Part shown: positions 15,742 through 25,004 of the stretch, piece after piece
Layout: each line of letters opens with the position of its first letter
How positions within the stretch are numbered: the stretch's first letter is position 1
NCBI GenBank assembly: GCA_944393205.1
Contig: CALXZI010000012.1
Location: 1 to 37,113, forward strand
DNA length: 37,113 nucleotides
Source of the DNA: an uncultured Alphaproteobacteria bacterium
GTDB taxonomy: Bacteria > Pseudomonadota > Alphaproteobacteria > RF32 > CAG-239
Direction of reading: 5' to 3'
Notes under the pieces: model-generated
What the model saw: only the letters and a program-made list of their open reading frames with translations
Databases searched by the model: none
What the model was told of the DNA's origin: nothing
Made by a program: the position numbers and the translations under genes

Positions 15742-16935
15742 ATGGCAAACATCTGTCCCGTTCCCGAACACTTCAGTCATCATTTTATATTTAAAATTGA
15801 CAAACTCCCTGCCAAAGCAACCGATTGCTTTTCACGCCCTATTTTACTGTTGGCGGCGTTGTTTGGTTTGTTGCTTTGTTTTTTGGGGTTGCATGACTTT
15901 TTAACACCAGCCATCACAGGAATTGCCGACATTGAAAAAAATCTGCCGCAGACGCATGTCAAAATACATTCATTCATATCTCCGGAACTTTTTAGCGTCA
16001 TCTTGTTCTTAATTGGCGGCGGTATAATTTTATCAGCGCTGTTTCACTTCTGTCGTTTCAAAACCGTTTATATTGACGATGATAACGTCAACGTTACCAT
16101 TCATCAAATTTTCAAAAAAAACATAACATTCAGCGAACCCCTTTATAACTACACAGGGGTACGGTTGCGAGTCAAGTTTTACCAATTCGGCATTTTAAAT
16201 CGGAATAAGTTTATTATTGAATTATACCATAAAGACCCTCAAAAAATCGTACCGCTCTATATTAACACAAGCAAACGCCACCTTCGCAGACTTTGGCGCA
16301 CATATGCCCAAACACTGAAAATGCCCGGAATAACGATTTCCGAAAAAGGGATGGTTTCTCGCAATTTTAACGAATTAAACCGTCCTTATGCCGAGGTTGT
16401 CACAGACTGGCATTTGCCGAAAAATTTTGCTTTTGCGCAGGAAAAACCGCCGTATATCACTTTTAAAAGCCGAAAAACCGGCGAAAAAATGATAAAAATC
16501 AACAAAACATTTTTTGACGCATACAGTTTTTTGAGCATTTTCATCATCGTTGTTTTTGGCGCTTTGTTGATATATGCCGGCTTAAATCATGATGTCATAA
16601 CTTTGCATATTCCATCCAATTTATTGTTAGTACTATATGCGCTACTTTTATCATTTGTACTATATTCATTACTTAATTTGCTTATAAAAGACATTATCAT
16701 TTTAGCCAATGACCGAATTATTGTTTTCCGGAAAATAGGGTTATTAAAAATCCGTGACGGAATCATAAACTTAAAAGACATCAAAGGCATAGATATCAAC
16801 TATACCCCAACAGCCGACCGCTATTTTTTGGCCATTGTATCCGACCTTAATACGGTATTTGTCGGAAATAGGCTTCCCGTAGAAGGGTTACGATGGATAC
16901 GCGCCGTCATTATTAATGAAATAATTGGTAATTAG
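15742..16935 (+). CDS. Membrane protein with PH-like segments, unknown
   Basis: 397 aa with four hydrophobic segments in two pairs (about 37-55 and 85-105; about 260-285 and 293-320). After each pair comes a beta-rich stretch: VYIDDDNVNVTIHQIFKKNITF and IIILANDRIIVFRKIGLLKIRDGII. The second looks like the first strands of a bacterial PH-type (YdbS/DUF304-like) domain, but this is only a pattern guess. The frame reaches back to a TTG at 15700, but AAGGATAAACAT directly before ATG 15742 places the start there. Divergent from the diguanylate cyclase gene, sharing an AT-rich 140-base spacer. Confidence 0.6.
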   Translation: MANICPVPEHFSHHFIFKIDKLPAKATDCFSRPILLLAALFGLLLCFLGLHDFLTPAITGIADIEKNLPQTHVKIHSFISPELFSVILFLIGGGIILSALFHFCRFKTVYIDDDNVNVTIHQIFKKNITFSEPLYNYTGVRLRVKFYQFGILNRNKFIIELYHKDPQKIVPLYINTSKRHLRRLWRTYAQTLKMPGITISEKGMVSRNFNELNRPYAEVVTDWHLPKNFAFAQEKPPYITFKSRKTGEKMIKINKTFFDAYSFLSIFIIVVFGALLIYAGLNHDVITLHIPSNLLLVLYALLLSFVLYSLLNLLIKDIIILANDRIIVFRKIGLLKIRDGIINLKDIKGIDINYTPTADRYFLAIVSDLNTVFVGNRLPVEGLRWIRAVIINEIIGN

Positions 16936-17009
16936 TGATACAAACAGATTGATAAGCTTACATTTTGGTTTATATTTAAAGAAAATAATTTAATTTTGAG
17001 GAAAAAGCC

Positions 17010-17738
17010 ATGAAAAATTCTAACAAAAAGAAAACTACGCCGACCAAAACCATCACACCTTCGGCCAAACGCCCTGCTACTTATGATGATGCCATGACCG
17101 ATGCTTTTATTCAAGAAGTTACCGAAGAAGTAAAAAACGACAGTTGGAAAGCTTTTTGGAATAAATACGGCCTCTTTGTGGTAATATTGGTTGTGGTTGC
17201 CATCAGCGCCGCCGTCAGTTTTGAAACGATTAAAAGTTGGAAAGAGAAACAATATCAAGCGCAAACCGAACATTATCTGATGGCATTAGAAAACGGCGGA
17301 AACTATGAAGCCGGTATTCAAGCATTAGAAAAAATCGCCGCATCCGGCAAGGGGTTATACAGCCAATTGGCTCGTATTCAAATTGCCGGCATTTTATTTG
17401 AGCAAGGAAAAAATGCCGAAGCCGAAGCCATGTTGCAATCCATTGTTGATAATGAAGAACTAAACCCTGCCGTGCGTAATCTTTCCGCCATAAAGTTGGC
17501 AACTTATAAAATTGATACAGCACCGCAGGCCGAATTACAAGCATTGTTGCAACCTATTGCCGAAGCCGGAAACTCGTGGTCGCCTCTGGCACAAGAAATG
17601 CTTGCTATGACAGCTATCCGCGAGGGAGATATTGAAACTGCCCGCAGCATATACAAAACCCTGCTTGATAGCGGCAATATTTCTGAAAACTTTAAAAGCC
17701 GCATACAAGATATGCTATCGGCTTTAAATGATATGTAA
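17010..17738 (+). CDS. YfgM-like TPR protein
   Basis: 242 aa with a charged cytoplasmic N-terminus, one transmembrane helix (about 52-72) and a periplasmic helical-repeat region (about 80-240) resembling TPR. This matches the YfgM/TPR_21 family, which in E. coli associates with the SecYEG translocon and the periplasmic chaperone network. The order here, followed by bamB and der, is the conserved yfgM-bamB-der cluster and is the main support. TGAGGAAAAAGCC precedes the ATG with a good AGGA site. Confidence 0.82.
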   Translation: MKNSNKKKTTPTKTITPSAKRPATYDDAMTDAFIQEVTEEVKNDSWKAFWNKYGLFVVILVVVAISAAVSFETIKSWKEKQYQAQTEHYLMALENGGNYEAGIQALEKIAASGKGLYSQLARIQIAGILFEQGKNAEAEAMLQSIVDNEELNPAVRNLSAIKLATYKIDTAPQAELQALLQPIAEAGNSWSPLAQEMLAMTAIREGDIETARSIYKTLLDSGNISENFKSRIQDMLSALNDM

Positions 17739-17760
17739 AATATTGCGTTATTAAAAACTT

Positions 17761-17794
17761 ATTTTATGTCTGCGCGCCAAAACAGACATAAAAT
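17761..17794 (+). repeat. Perfect 12-bp inverted repeat before bamB
   Basis: Arms 17761-17772 and 17783-17794 are perfect reverse complements around a 10-base loop, inside the yfgM-bamB cluster. There is no T run and the right arm lies 9 bases before the GGAG of bamB, so it is not a plain terminator. It may be an mRNA-processing or translation-control stem, or an operator. Confidence 0.7.
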
Positions 17795-17812
17795 GCTATG
17801 ATCGGAGAAAAA

Positions 17813-19141
17813 ATGTCGTCCTATAAATTCAAAACCTTTGCCCTAATGTTTATAGCTGTCGGAGTGTCTTCTTGCGGAATTTTTTCCAATGATAAAGAGT
17901 TGCCCTCCGGCACACGTATTTCCATTTTAACCGAGCAAAATACCCAAAACGCACAAACCAGCGTGATTTCGGGCGATTCTTTTCCCACCCCCATTATCAA
18001 TCGCCAATGGACACAAATCGGCGGAAACGCCTCCCATACCGGCACTGATATCCACACTTCCAATGACCTAAAACTACTTTGGCATAAAAACTTTGGCGAT
18101 GGTGCCTCTAAAAAAAATTTATTATTAGCTCAACCTGTTGTCTACAATAATATTGTCTACACCCAAGATGTTAATGCTACCGTCTACGCCTTTAGCCTAA
18201 ATGATGGAAAAAAAATTTGGAAACAAAAACTCAAACCCTTAACTGAAAATGAGCTGGAAAGCGGATTAAATGGTGTCGGATTGGCCATAGATAATCAAGC
18301 ATTATATGCTGTGGCAGGATATGGCAGTGTATTTGCGCTCAATCGCGAAAACGGAGACGTTTTGTGGCGGAAAAATATTGGTTCGCCTCTGCGTGCGGCG
18401 CCAACGATTTGTGATAACAAAATTATTATTCAAACACTAGACAACCGTCTTCTAGCCTTTAACACCCAAAGTGGTGAAGAAATTTGGAAATACAACGTAC
18501 CCGCCGAAGATACTGTTTTGGCCGGTGGACCGGCTCCGGCATGTCTATCAGAAAAAAATTTGGTCGTCGCCGGCTTTTCCAATGGTGAAATTCATGCTTT
18601 CAACGCTGATATCGGCTACCCGCTCTGGTCAACGGTCTTAATTAACAACGGCCACGTCAATCTTGCAACTGACATTAATGCTATCAAAGCTCCCCCCGTT
18701 ATAGACGACAACACTGTTTACGCCATTGGTCATAATGATTTATTGGCCGCAATTGATTATCGTACCGGTGACAATAAATGGGAACAAAAAATCGGCGGCA
18801 TAAATCTTCCATGGGTTGTCGGGGATTACATTTTTGTTTTATCAAACAATAATGAATTGCTTGCCTTAAATAAAAAAAGCGGAAAAGTATTGTGGCAAAC
18901 ATCACTTTTAACAGAATATCCGTTAGAAGAACGTAGCAACATATACTTAACTGGGCCGATTATGATAAATAAAAATCTGCTTGTAACAGCCTCAAACGGC
19001 ATTGTTTATGAAATTTCATCAACCGATGGTCAAATCATACACCGCCGCGATTTGGAAGAACCTCTGCCTCTCGCGCCGATTTCTGCCGGTTCTGCTGTTG
19101 TGTTCATCACCAATGACGCTGATTTGCTTGTATATAAATAA
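17813..19141 (+). CDS. bamB: Outer membrane assembly lipoprotein BamB
   Basis: 442 aa. BamB is the beta-propeller scaffold of the BAM complex, which inserts outer-membrane proteins. The signal peptide ends in a lipobox VSSC (Cys near residue 20). Repeated PQQ-like blades are visible as V-Y-A-x-x-x-x-x-G-x-x-x-W variants: NATVYAFSLNDGKKIWKQ, GSVFALNRENGDVLWRK, NRLLALNT-like, GEIHAFNADIGYPLW, NNELLALNKKSGKVLW. I placed the start at ATG 17813 because GGAG (17804-17807) sits 5 bases upstream; an in-frame ATG at 17798 has no such site. The der gene follows after a few bases. Confidence 0.92.
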   Translation: MSSYKFKTFALMFIAVGVSSCGIFSNDKELPSGTRISILTEQNTQNAQTSVISGDSFPTPIINRQWTQIGGNASHTGTDIHTSNDLKLLWHKNFGDGASKKNLLLAQPVVYNNIVYTQDVNATVYAFSLNDGKKIWKQKLKPLTENELESGLNGVGLAIDNQALYAVAGYGSVFALNRENGDVLWRKNIGSPLRAAPTICDNKIIIQTLDNRLLAFNTQSGEEIWKYNVPAEDTVLAGGPAPACLSEKNLVVAGFSNGEIHAFNADIGYPLWSTVLINNGHVNLATDINAIKAPPVIDDNTVYAIGHNDLLAAIDYRTGDNKWEQKIGGINLPWVVGDYIFVLSNNNELLALNKKSGKVLWQTSLLTEYPLEERSNIYLTGPIMINKNLLVTASNGIVYEISSTDGQIIHRRDLEEPLPLAPISAGSAVVFITNDADLLVYK

Positions 19142-19150
19142 GGAATGGAA

Positions 19151-20503
19151 ATGAGTTTAAAAGTTGCTATAATCGGCCGGCCGAATGTCGGAAAATCAAC
19201 TCTCTTCAACCGACTGGCCGGAAATAAACTAGCTATTGTTCATGATTTGCCCGGCGTCACCCGCGACCGCAAAGAAAGCAAAAGCAAATTCCGCGGCTTG
19301 GATTTGGTTTTGATAGATACCGCCGGTTTTGAATCCGCTAAAGAAGGTAGTATTGAACAACGCATGCGCGCACAAACAGAACGCGCCATCCGTGAAGCTG
19401 ACGTTTGTTTATTTATGATTGATGCCCGTAGCGGCCTGCATCCTTACGATGAAACATTTGCCGCCATTGTTCGTCAAAGCGGCAAACCTGTTATCCTGTT
19501 GGCCAATAAATGTGAGGGAAAAATACAAGAAGACAGCATCTTTGAAGCCTACAAACTTGGTTTAGGCGAACCGATTCCGTTTTCCGCCGAACATGGGCTC
19601 GGACTTGAAGATTTATACACCGAACTGGCAAATTTAGATAAGAGTATTCAAACAACACCTAAAAACGCTTCAACGGATGAAAAACCTTTGCAATTAGCAA
19701 TCGTTGGACGTCCAAACGTTGGTAAATCAACTTTAGTTAATGCCCTTTTAAAAGATGAACGGATGTTAACCGGTCCTGAAGCCGGCATCACCCGTGATGC
19801 TGTTTCTTCCGCATGGGAGTGGAACGGCAAAAAAATAAATTTGGTAGATACTGCCGGCTTGCGTCGTCAATCAAAAATCACGCATTCATTAGAAAAAATG
19901 TCGGCAGCCAGCACCAAGCACGCCGCTTTTATGGCTCAAGTCGTCGTTTTAGTATTAGATGCCGACGCCGTTTTAGACAAACAAGATTTAACCATTGCAC
20001 GGCAAGTCATTGATGAAGGACGCGCCTTGATTATCGCCGTCAACAAATGGGATATTGCGAAACGTGCTGAAACTTTGCAACGTCTAAACGATAAATTACA
20101 AACTTCACTAACACAGGTAACCGGCATCCCGACCGTAACTATTTCTGCTTTAAAACACGAAGGACTTGATAAATTAATGCGGGCGGTTTTCAAAGTATAT
20201 GAGCGTTGGAATGCCAGAATTCCGACAGCGCCGCTCAATAAATGGTTTGCTGACGTTCAAGAACAAAACACGCCGCCTTTGGGTAAAAACAAACGCCGCA
20301 TTAAATTAAAATACATCACACAAGCTAAAACCCGCCCACCGGCATTTTATATTTTTTCAAGCAATCCGGAAGGTCTGCCTGATTCGTATCTGCGTTATCT
20401 GACAAACAGCTTAAGAGAAACTTTTGATTTAGGCGGCATACCGATTCGTATTACCGTGCGCAAAAGTGACAATCCGTATGCCGGAAAAACTGCCAAAGAT
20501 TAG
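19151..20503 (+). CDS. der: Ribosome-assembly GTPase Der (EngA)
   Basis: 450 aa with two tandem GTPase domains and a C-terminal KH-like domain, needed for 50S subunit assembly. Domain 1: GRPNVGKST (near 8), DTAG, NKCE. Domain 2: GRPNVGKST (near 182), DTAGLRR, NKWD. The KH domain runs from about 350 with KLKYITQAKTRPPAFYIF. An in-frame ATG at 19145 exists, but AAGGA (19140-19144) is too close to it and correctly spaced for ATG 19151. Its stop overlaps the stop region of lptG by 4 bases (convergent genes with no room for a terminator). Confidence 0.95.
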   Translation: MSLKVAIIGRPNVGKSTLFNRLAGNKLAIVHDLPGVTRDRKESKSKFRGLDLVLIDTAGFESAKEGSIEQRMRAQTERAIREADVCLFMIDARSGLHPYDETFAAIVRQSGKPVILLANKCEGKIQEDSIFEAYKLGLGEPIPFSAEHGLGLEDLYTELANLDKSIQTTPKNASTDEKPLQLAIVGRPNVGKSTLVNALLKDERMLTGPEAGITRDAVSSAWEWNGKKINLVDTAGLRRQSKITHSLEKMSAASTKHAAFMAQVVVLVLDADAVLDKQDLTIARQVIDEGRALIIAVNKWDIAKRAETLQRLNDKLQTSLTQVTGIPTVTISALKHEGLDKLMRAVFKVYERWNARIPTAPLNKWFADVQEQNTPPLGKNKRRIKLKYITQAKTRPPAFYIFSSNPEGLPDSYLRYLTNSLRETFDLGGIPIRITVRKSDNPYAGKTAKD

Positions 20504-21609
20504 CCTTCTTCCAAATGCAACATCGCCGAAACACCCAAAAGGCCGACCACCAGTGTTGGAGTCCACACAGAAAGCCATACTGGAATATAACCGTTGATGC
20601 CGAATGCATAGACCACTTGCGAGCTAAAATACACCACAAAGCCGGTTGTAATTCCGGCCACAATCATAAACATCACGCCGCCTTGGCGCATATTGGCTTT
20701 TAAAGAAAAAATAGCGGCCACCAATACCATCACCACCAACAAGAAAGGTGATGCCAAAAGCGAAAGATAACGCATACGATGCCGTTGGGCGGAGAACCCC
20801 GATGATTCATAAAAATGGATGGTATCAGGCAAATCCCAAACCGAAATGGCATCCGGATCAATAAAGTTTTCTTTTATCCGCTGTAAATCAATACTTGTAT
20901 TATATTCAACCGATGGCAAAGTTTCCGTCGGTTTGCCGCCGGCGTAAATTTTCACTCCGCGTAGCCGAAGAACATTACCTTTCAACTCACCGACCAAACC
21001 TTCCACTCTTTGAACAATTTGTGAGTTCCTATCCATTTCCAAAATACTAACATCACGCATGGATAAAACTTCGTTTTCTTCTTGCCGCAAAGATTTCGCC
21101 TGAATAACCAAGACCTTATCATCACCAACAGCTTCCCGTATCCACAACCCTTTGCTTGAAAACAACATCGCTTTAGGATTACGCGTCGCAAAACGATATT
21201 TAATTGTTTCATGTAGTTCATACATTTTGGAAGAAATCGGATTGACAAACGCTATATTAATTGCTCCAACGATAAAAACCGACAATAAAACAGGCGCCAA
21301 AAATCCCCACACTGAAACACCGGCCGAACGAATAATCACATATTCATTACTCTTGCTCACACGCCAAAAAGTAATCATTGCCGCCACCATCATAACAAAC
21401 GGCAAAACCTTATCCACCGTTTGCGGCAAACGGGTAATGACATACTCAAAAACATAGCTCATACCGACATCTTCTCGGCCGGATATACGGCGCAAAGCCT
21501 CAATGGCGTCAAACATCATGATAATACCCATGATGGTCACCAGCACCAACAAAAAGGTTACAACAATTTGCTTTGCCAGATATCGTCCTAATATTGAATT
21601 TAACCGCAT
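20500..21609 (-). CDS. lptG: LPS export permease LptG (YjgP/YjgQ family)
   Basis: 369 aa inner-membrane subunit of the LptBFG ABC exporter that extracts LPS toward the outer membrane. Three N-terminal helices (about 10-32, 63-83, 101-123), a periplasmic beta-jellyroll (about 130-270) and three C-terminal helices (about 282-305, 313-331, 338-362) give the standard 3+3 topology. SKSNEYVIIRSAGVS in the loop after helix 2 is the coupling-helix signature that touches LptB. LptG rather than LptF is based on overall impression. The usual partner permease gene is not adjacent: cysK and der flank it. It is the last gene of the yicC-gmk-cysK-lptG run. Confidence 0.88.
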   Translation of the reverse strand: MRLNSILGRYLAKQIVVTFLLVLVTIMGIIMMFDAIEALRRISGREDVGMSYVFEYVITRLPQTVDKVLPFVMMVAAMITFWRVSKSNEYVIIRSAGVSVWGFLAPVLLSVFIVGAINIAFVNPISSKMYELHETIKYRFATRNPKAMLFSSKGLWIREAVGDDKVLVIQAKSLRQEENEVLSMRDVSILEMDRNSQIVQRVEGLVGELKGNVLRLRGVKIYAGGKPTETLPSVEYNTSIDLQRIKENFIDPDAISVWDLPDTIHFYESSGFSAQRHRMRYLSLLASPFLLVVMVLVAAIFSLKANMRQGGVMFMIVAGITTGFVVYFSSQVVYAFGINGYIPVWLSVWTPTLVVGLLGVSAMLHLEEG

Positions 21610-21632
21610 ATGTTTCCTTTTATCTCAAAATT

Positions 21633-22559
21633 TCAGTCAAAATACTTTAATGATAAATATCTCTCAATGGCATCTGGCAAGATAACCACAATATTTTTAC
21701 CATGCATTTCCGGCCGCTTGGCAAGTTCCAAAGCAGCACACAATGCCGCCCCTGCCGAAATACCGACCGGCAATCCTTCAGCTTGTGCTGTTTCTTTTGC
21801 TATCGCAAACGCGTCGCAACTGTTCACATGAACAATTTCATCAACCAGTTTTTCATCATAAAGCGGCGGAACAAAATTTGCACCGATTCCCTCAATTTCA
21901 TGTACGTCGGCTTTGCCACCTGCCAAAACCGGACTTTCCGTCGGTTCCACCGCCGCAACATATAAGTCGGGATTACAAGTTTTAAGTGCTTTAGCCACAC
22001 CTGTAATTGTTCCGGCAGTTCCCACACCGCAAACCAACACATCAAAATCACCGCCGGTATCTTCCATTAATTCCATCGCCGTGCCCAAAGTATGCGCACC
22101 GGGGTTAGCCTTGTTTTCAAACTGTTTCAACCAAATAACATTCGGATTTTTTTCAGCCAAAATTTCCGCTTTTTTAACGGCGCCTTCCATACCATCTTCT
22201 GCCGGCGTTAAAATCACATCGGCACCAAAATGCTTCATCAGTTTAATCCGTTCCTGCGACATATTTTCCGGCATAACAATAACCAATTTATAACCTTTGG
22301 CCGCACACATCGCCGCCAAACCAATACCGGTGTTACCGGATGTCGCCTCCACAAAAACCGTTTCCGGCGTAATTTTATCGGCGTCTGTTTTTTCCAACAT
22401 CATCAACGCCACTCTGTCTTTAACCGAAAAAACCGGATTATAAAACTCACACTTACCCCAAATTTTGGCTTTGAGTTTATGTTTTTCTGCCAACTGATTA
22501 AGCTGCACCAGCGGCGTATGACCAACAAGTTCCGTAATGGATTGATATATTTTATTCAT
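21633..22559 (-). CDS. cysK: Cysteine synthase A
   Basis: 308 aa PLP enzyme, joining O-acetylserine and sulfide to make cysteine. SVKDRVA (near 46) has the PLP-binding Lys, EATSGNTGIGLA (near 71) is the Asn-loop of the family, GVGTAGTITGVAKAL (near 180) is the phosphate-binding loop, and VGISAGAALCAAL (near 265) contains the Ser that contacts the pyridine nitrogen. CysK versus CysM cannot be fully separated, but the length favours CysK. It lies 26 bases downstream of gmk, in an operon with no other sulfur gene. Confidence 0.92.
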   Translation of the reverse strand: MNKIYQSITELVGHTPLVQLNQLAEKHKLKAKIWGKCEFYNPVFSVKDRVALMMLEKTDADKITPETVFVEATSGNTGIGLAAMCAAKGYKLVIVMPENMSQERIKLMKHFGADVILTPAEDGMEGAVKKAEILAEKNPNVIWLKQFENKANPGAHTLGTAMELMEDTGGDFDVLVCGVGTAGTITGVAKALKTCNPDLYVAAVEPTESPVLAGGKADVHEIEGIGANFVPPLYDEKLVDEIVHVNSCDAFAIAKETAQAEGLPVGISAGAALCAALELAKRPEMHGKNIVVILPDAIERYLSLKYFD

Positions 22560-22585
22560 AACCGCATTCTCCGGAATTAAAAACC

Positions 22586-23251
22586 TTACAACACTTCTTT
22601 AGCTTCTTTAATCAATGAGTCAACAAACGCCGGCAATCCCACCTGACGCACACGTTTCATTCTCTCGCAGGAAATAATTTTTTGCACTTTGTAAATCGTA
22701 TCTTCTACATTTTCATTGACCAGAACATAATCAAACTCATTCCAATGTCCGATTTTTTCAATAATCATATTCATGCGCTTGTCTATCACTTCTTTAGAAT
22801 CCGTACCACGGTTGATAAGCCGGCGATGCACTTCTTTTACCGAGGGCGGTAGCAAATAAATCGTCACCACATCATCCGGCGCTTTTTGCCGCATTTGCCG
22901 AACACCGACCCAATCCATATCAAAAATAACATCTTGCCCGACATTGATAAAACTGTCCACTTCCGAACGCAGTGTGCCATAACGCGAACCGTACTGTGAA
23001 TCAACATACTCATAAAAAGCATCTTGCGCTAAATATTCATTATATTGTTCATCGGTAATATAATAATAGTCAACCCCCTCTTGCTCGCCTTCTCGCTTGG
23101 CACGAGTTGTGACCGATACCGAAAACTTTAAATTGGAATCTCTTTTTAACAATTCTTTTATAATCGTACTTTTACCGGTTCCCGACGGCGCTTCAATAAT
23201 AAACATGGCGCCTTTACGGGTTTTTCTCAAAACATCAATAACATCAGCCAT
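22586..23251 (-). CDS. gmk: Guanylate kinase
   Basis: 221 aa, phosphorylating GMP to GDP with ATP. The P-loop is APSGTGKST (near 21). The GMP-binding region follows, with SVTTRAKREGEQEGVDYYYI (near 45) and a Tyr-rich segment. VIFDMDWVGVRQMR is the family's DIDxQG-like segment with Trp in place of Gln, a small deviation. LPPSVKEVHRRLINRGTDS is the lid. A 12-residue N-terminal extension precedes the core. Five bases separate it from the yicC stop; this yicC-gmk pairing is common in bacteria. Confidence 0.94.
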   Translation of the reverse strand: MADVIDVLRKTRKGAMFIIEAPSGTGKSTIIKELLKRDSNLKFSVSVTTRAKREGEQEGVDYYYITDEQYNEYLAQDAFYEYVDSQYGSRYGTLRSEVDSFINVGQDVIFDMDWVGVRQMRQKAPDDVVTIYLLPPSVKEVHRRLINRGTDSKEVIDKRMNMIIEKIGHWNEFDYVLVNENVEDTIYKVQKIISCERMKRVRQVGLPAFVDSLIKEAKEVL

Positions 23252-23256
23252 AATTT

Positions 23257-24159
23257 TTACTCCACATTTTGTATTTGTTCGCGAAATTGCTCAATCAAAG
23301 CTTTCAAAGCCATACCGTATTTTGTTTGCTCCATATCCATAGATTTGGAACATAGCGTATTTGCCTCGCGGTTAAGCTCCTGACACAAAAAATCCAAACG
23401 CCGTCCGACTGGATTGTTTTCTTCCAAAAGTTCTTCTGCAGTTTTAAGATGCGCTTCCAAGCGATCCAACTCTTCTTTAACATCAGCCCGCATAATCAAA
23501 AGCAAAACTTCCTGATGGAGACGCTCTTCCGAAATTCCGGCCTCTCCGGCCATATCTTGAATTTGCCGGCAAATTTTTTCCTTGATTTTTTCCGGTGCTT
23601 TTTCGCTGATTTTCCGAACTTCTGAAACGTTTTCCCGAATTTGCGCCAAAATCATCTGCAAGGCTTGTCCGATTTTTTCACCTTCACGCTGACGTGCTTC
23701 TTTCAATGCGGCCGCCGCCGTTTCAAAACTCTGGCACAAGACCTTTCCCAACGCTGCCGTTTCTTCATCATCCGGCGCGCTTTCGGCGGCTTTAATCACA
23801 CCGTTTATTTTCAAAAGCTCAACCGGTGATGGTTTGGCAAAAAAATCAGGCTCAGTCTTGCAAACTTCACGGGCTTTGCCAACCAATGCCGCCAAAAGCC
23901 CCTCATCAACCATCAATGACGGATTGGTATTTTCAACTTCCAACATCAGGTTGATATTGAATGTACCGCGCGAAAAAACACGCATGCATATGTTTTTAAC
24001 ATCGTTTTCCAGTACATCCAACCACTGCGGCAAACGGATTTTAACGTCGGCATTTTTGGCATTCACGCTTTTGATTTCCCATACCCAATTATACTTTTTG
24101 TTTTGAAAAACAAAATCAGCTTTTTGTCGGGCAAAACCGGTCATACTGGATAGATGCAA
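23257..24159 (-). CDS. YicC/YloC family endoribonuclease
   Basis: 300 aa. The family was recently shown to cleave RNA and affects sRNA and stationary-phase physiology. The N-terminal MTGFARQ block (residues 6-12) and WEIKSVNAKNADVKIRLP are signature segments. The C-terminal DUF1732-like region shows MRADVKEELDRLEAHL, GRRLDFLCQELNREANTLCSKS and the closing IEQFREQIQNVE. It is the first gene of the run yicC-gmk-cysK-lptG and divergent from the SDR gene, with a 72-base spacer that must hold both promoters. Confidence 0.9.
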   Translation of the reverse strand: MHLSSMTGFARQKADFVFQNKKYNWVWEIKSVNAKNADVKIRLPQWLDVLENDVKNICMRVFSRGTFNINLMLEVENTNPSLMVDEGLLAALVGKAREVCKTEPDFFAKPSPVELLKINGVIKAAESAPDDEETAALGKVLCQSFETAAAALKEARQREGEKIGQALQMILAQIRENVSEVRKISEKAPEKIKEKICRQIQDMAGEAGISEERLHQEVLLLIMRADVKEELDRLEAHLKTAEELLEENNPVGRRLDFLCQELNREANTLCSKSMDMEQTKYGMALKALIEQFREQIQNVE

Positions 24160-24231
24160 AACTTTTCTCCTTTTATTTTTGATTTTATGTAGTATAGTTT
24201 GTATCGGTTAATATATTACTAGGAAATTCTC

Positions 24232-24996
24232 ATGAATAAAAACATAAAAAACATTTTAATAACAGGTGCCTCATCCGGCATCGGCGAAGCTTTAGCTTTA
24301 TATTACGCTGGTCAAGGCGCAAAACATTTGTTTTTATGCGGCCGCAACGCTCAAAGATTAAATAACGTTGCCGGCGAATGTTCGCGTTTGGGTGTCAAGG
24401 TGCATACTGAAATTTTAGATGTCGCCGACCGCCAAAAAACCGCCGAATGGATTGAAAAATGCGAAAAAATTTCCCCACTTAACTTGATAATCGCCAACGC
24501 CGGCGTTTCCACCGGCGAAGAAACGCCCGAAAACATATACAACACCTTTAACACCAACATTTTCGGCGTTTTAAACACCATTACCCCCGGCATTGAAATA
24601 TACCGCCGCCGCAACTCTGCAGAAAAAGCTGTTCTGGCAATTGTTTCCTCTATCGCCGGCTACCATGGCTTGGCCGGTTGCCCGTCATACAGCGCATCCA
24701 AGGCCTGTGTCAAAGCTTACGGAGAAGCCATGCGGATTCGCCTAGCCAAAGAAAACATCCAACTCAATGTCATCTGTCCGGGATTCGTTCGCTCACGCAT
24801 CACGGACAAAAACACCTGCCCGATGCCGTTTTTCATGGAGGCCGAAAACGCTGCCGCCATCATTGCCACCGGCATAGAAAAAAACATCGGGCTGATAACT
24901 TTCCCATGGCCGATGCGGCTGGCAGCGTGGCTGGGTGCAATTTTGCCCAACTGTATCAGTAATTTTATTTATGGCAAACTCCCCTACAAGGTCTGA
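24232..24996 (+). CDS. Short-chain dehydrogenase/reductase
   Basis: 254 aa NAD(P)-dependent oxidoreductase of the classical SDR type. The coenzyme motif GASSGIGEAL (near 12), NAG motif in IIANAGVS (near 88), catalytic Ser in IVSSIAGYHG (near 140) and the YSASK motif (near 154) are all present. CGRN after beta2 may favour NADP. The last 40 residues are hydrophobic (LAAWLGAILPNCISNFIYG), suggesting membrane contact. The substrate is unknown. It converges with the Smr gene with only 8 bases between stops. Confidence 0.88.
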   Translation: MNKNIKNILITGASSGIGEALALYYAGQGAKHLFLCGRNAQRLNNVAGECSRLGVKVHTEILDVADRQKTAEWIEKCEKISPLNLIIANAGVSTGEETPENIYNTFNTNIFGVLNTITPGIEIYRRRNSAEKAVLAIVSSIAGYHGLAGCPSYSASKACVKAYGEAMRIRLAKENIQLNVICPGFVRSRITDKNTCPMPFFMEAENAAAIIATGIEKNIGLITFPWPMRLAAWLGAILPNCISNFIYGKLPYKV

Positions 24997-25004
24997 TTAA
25001 AAAA

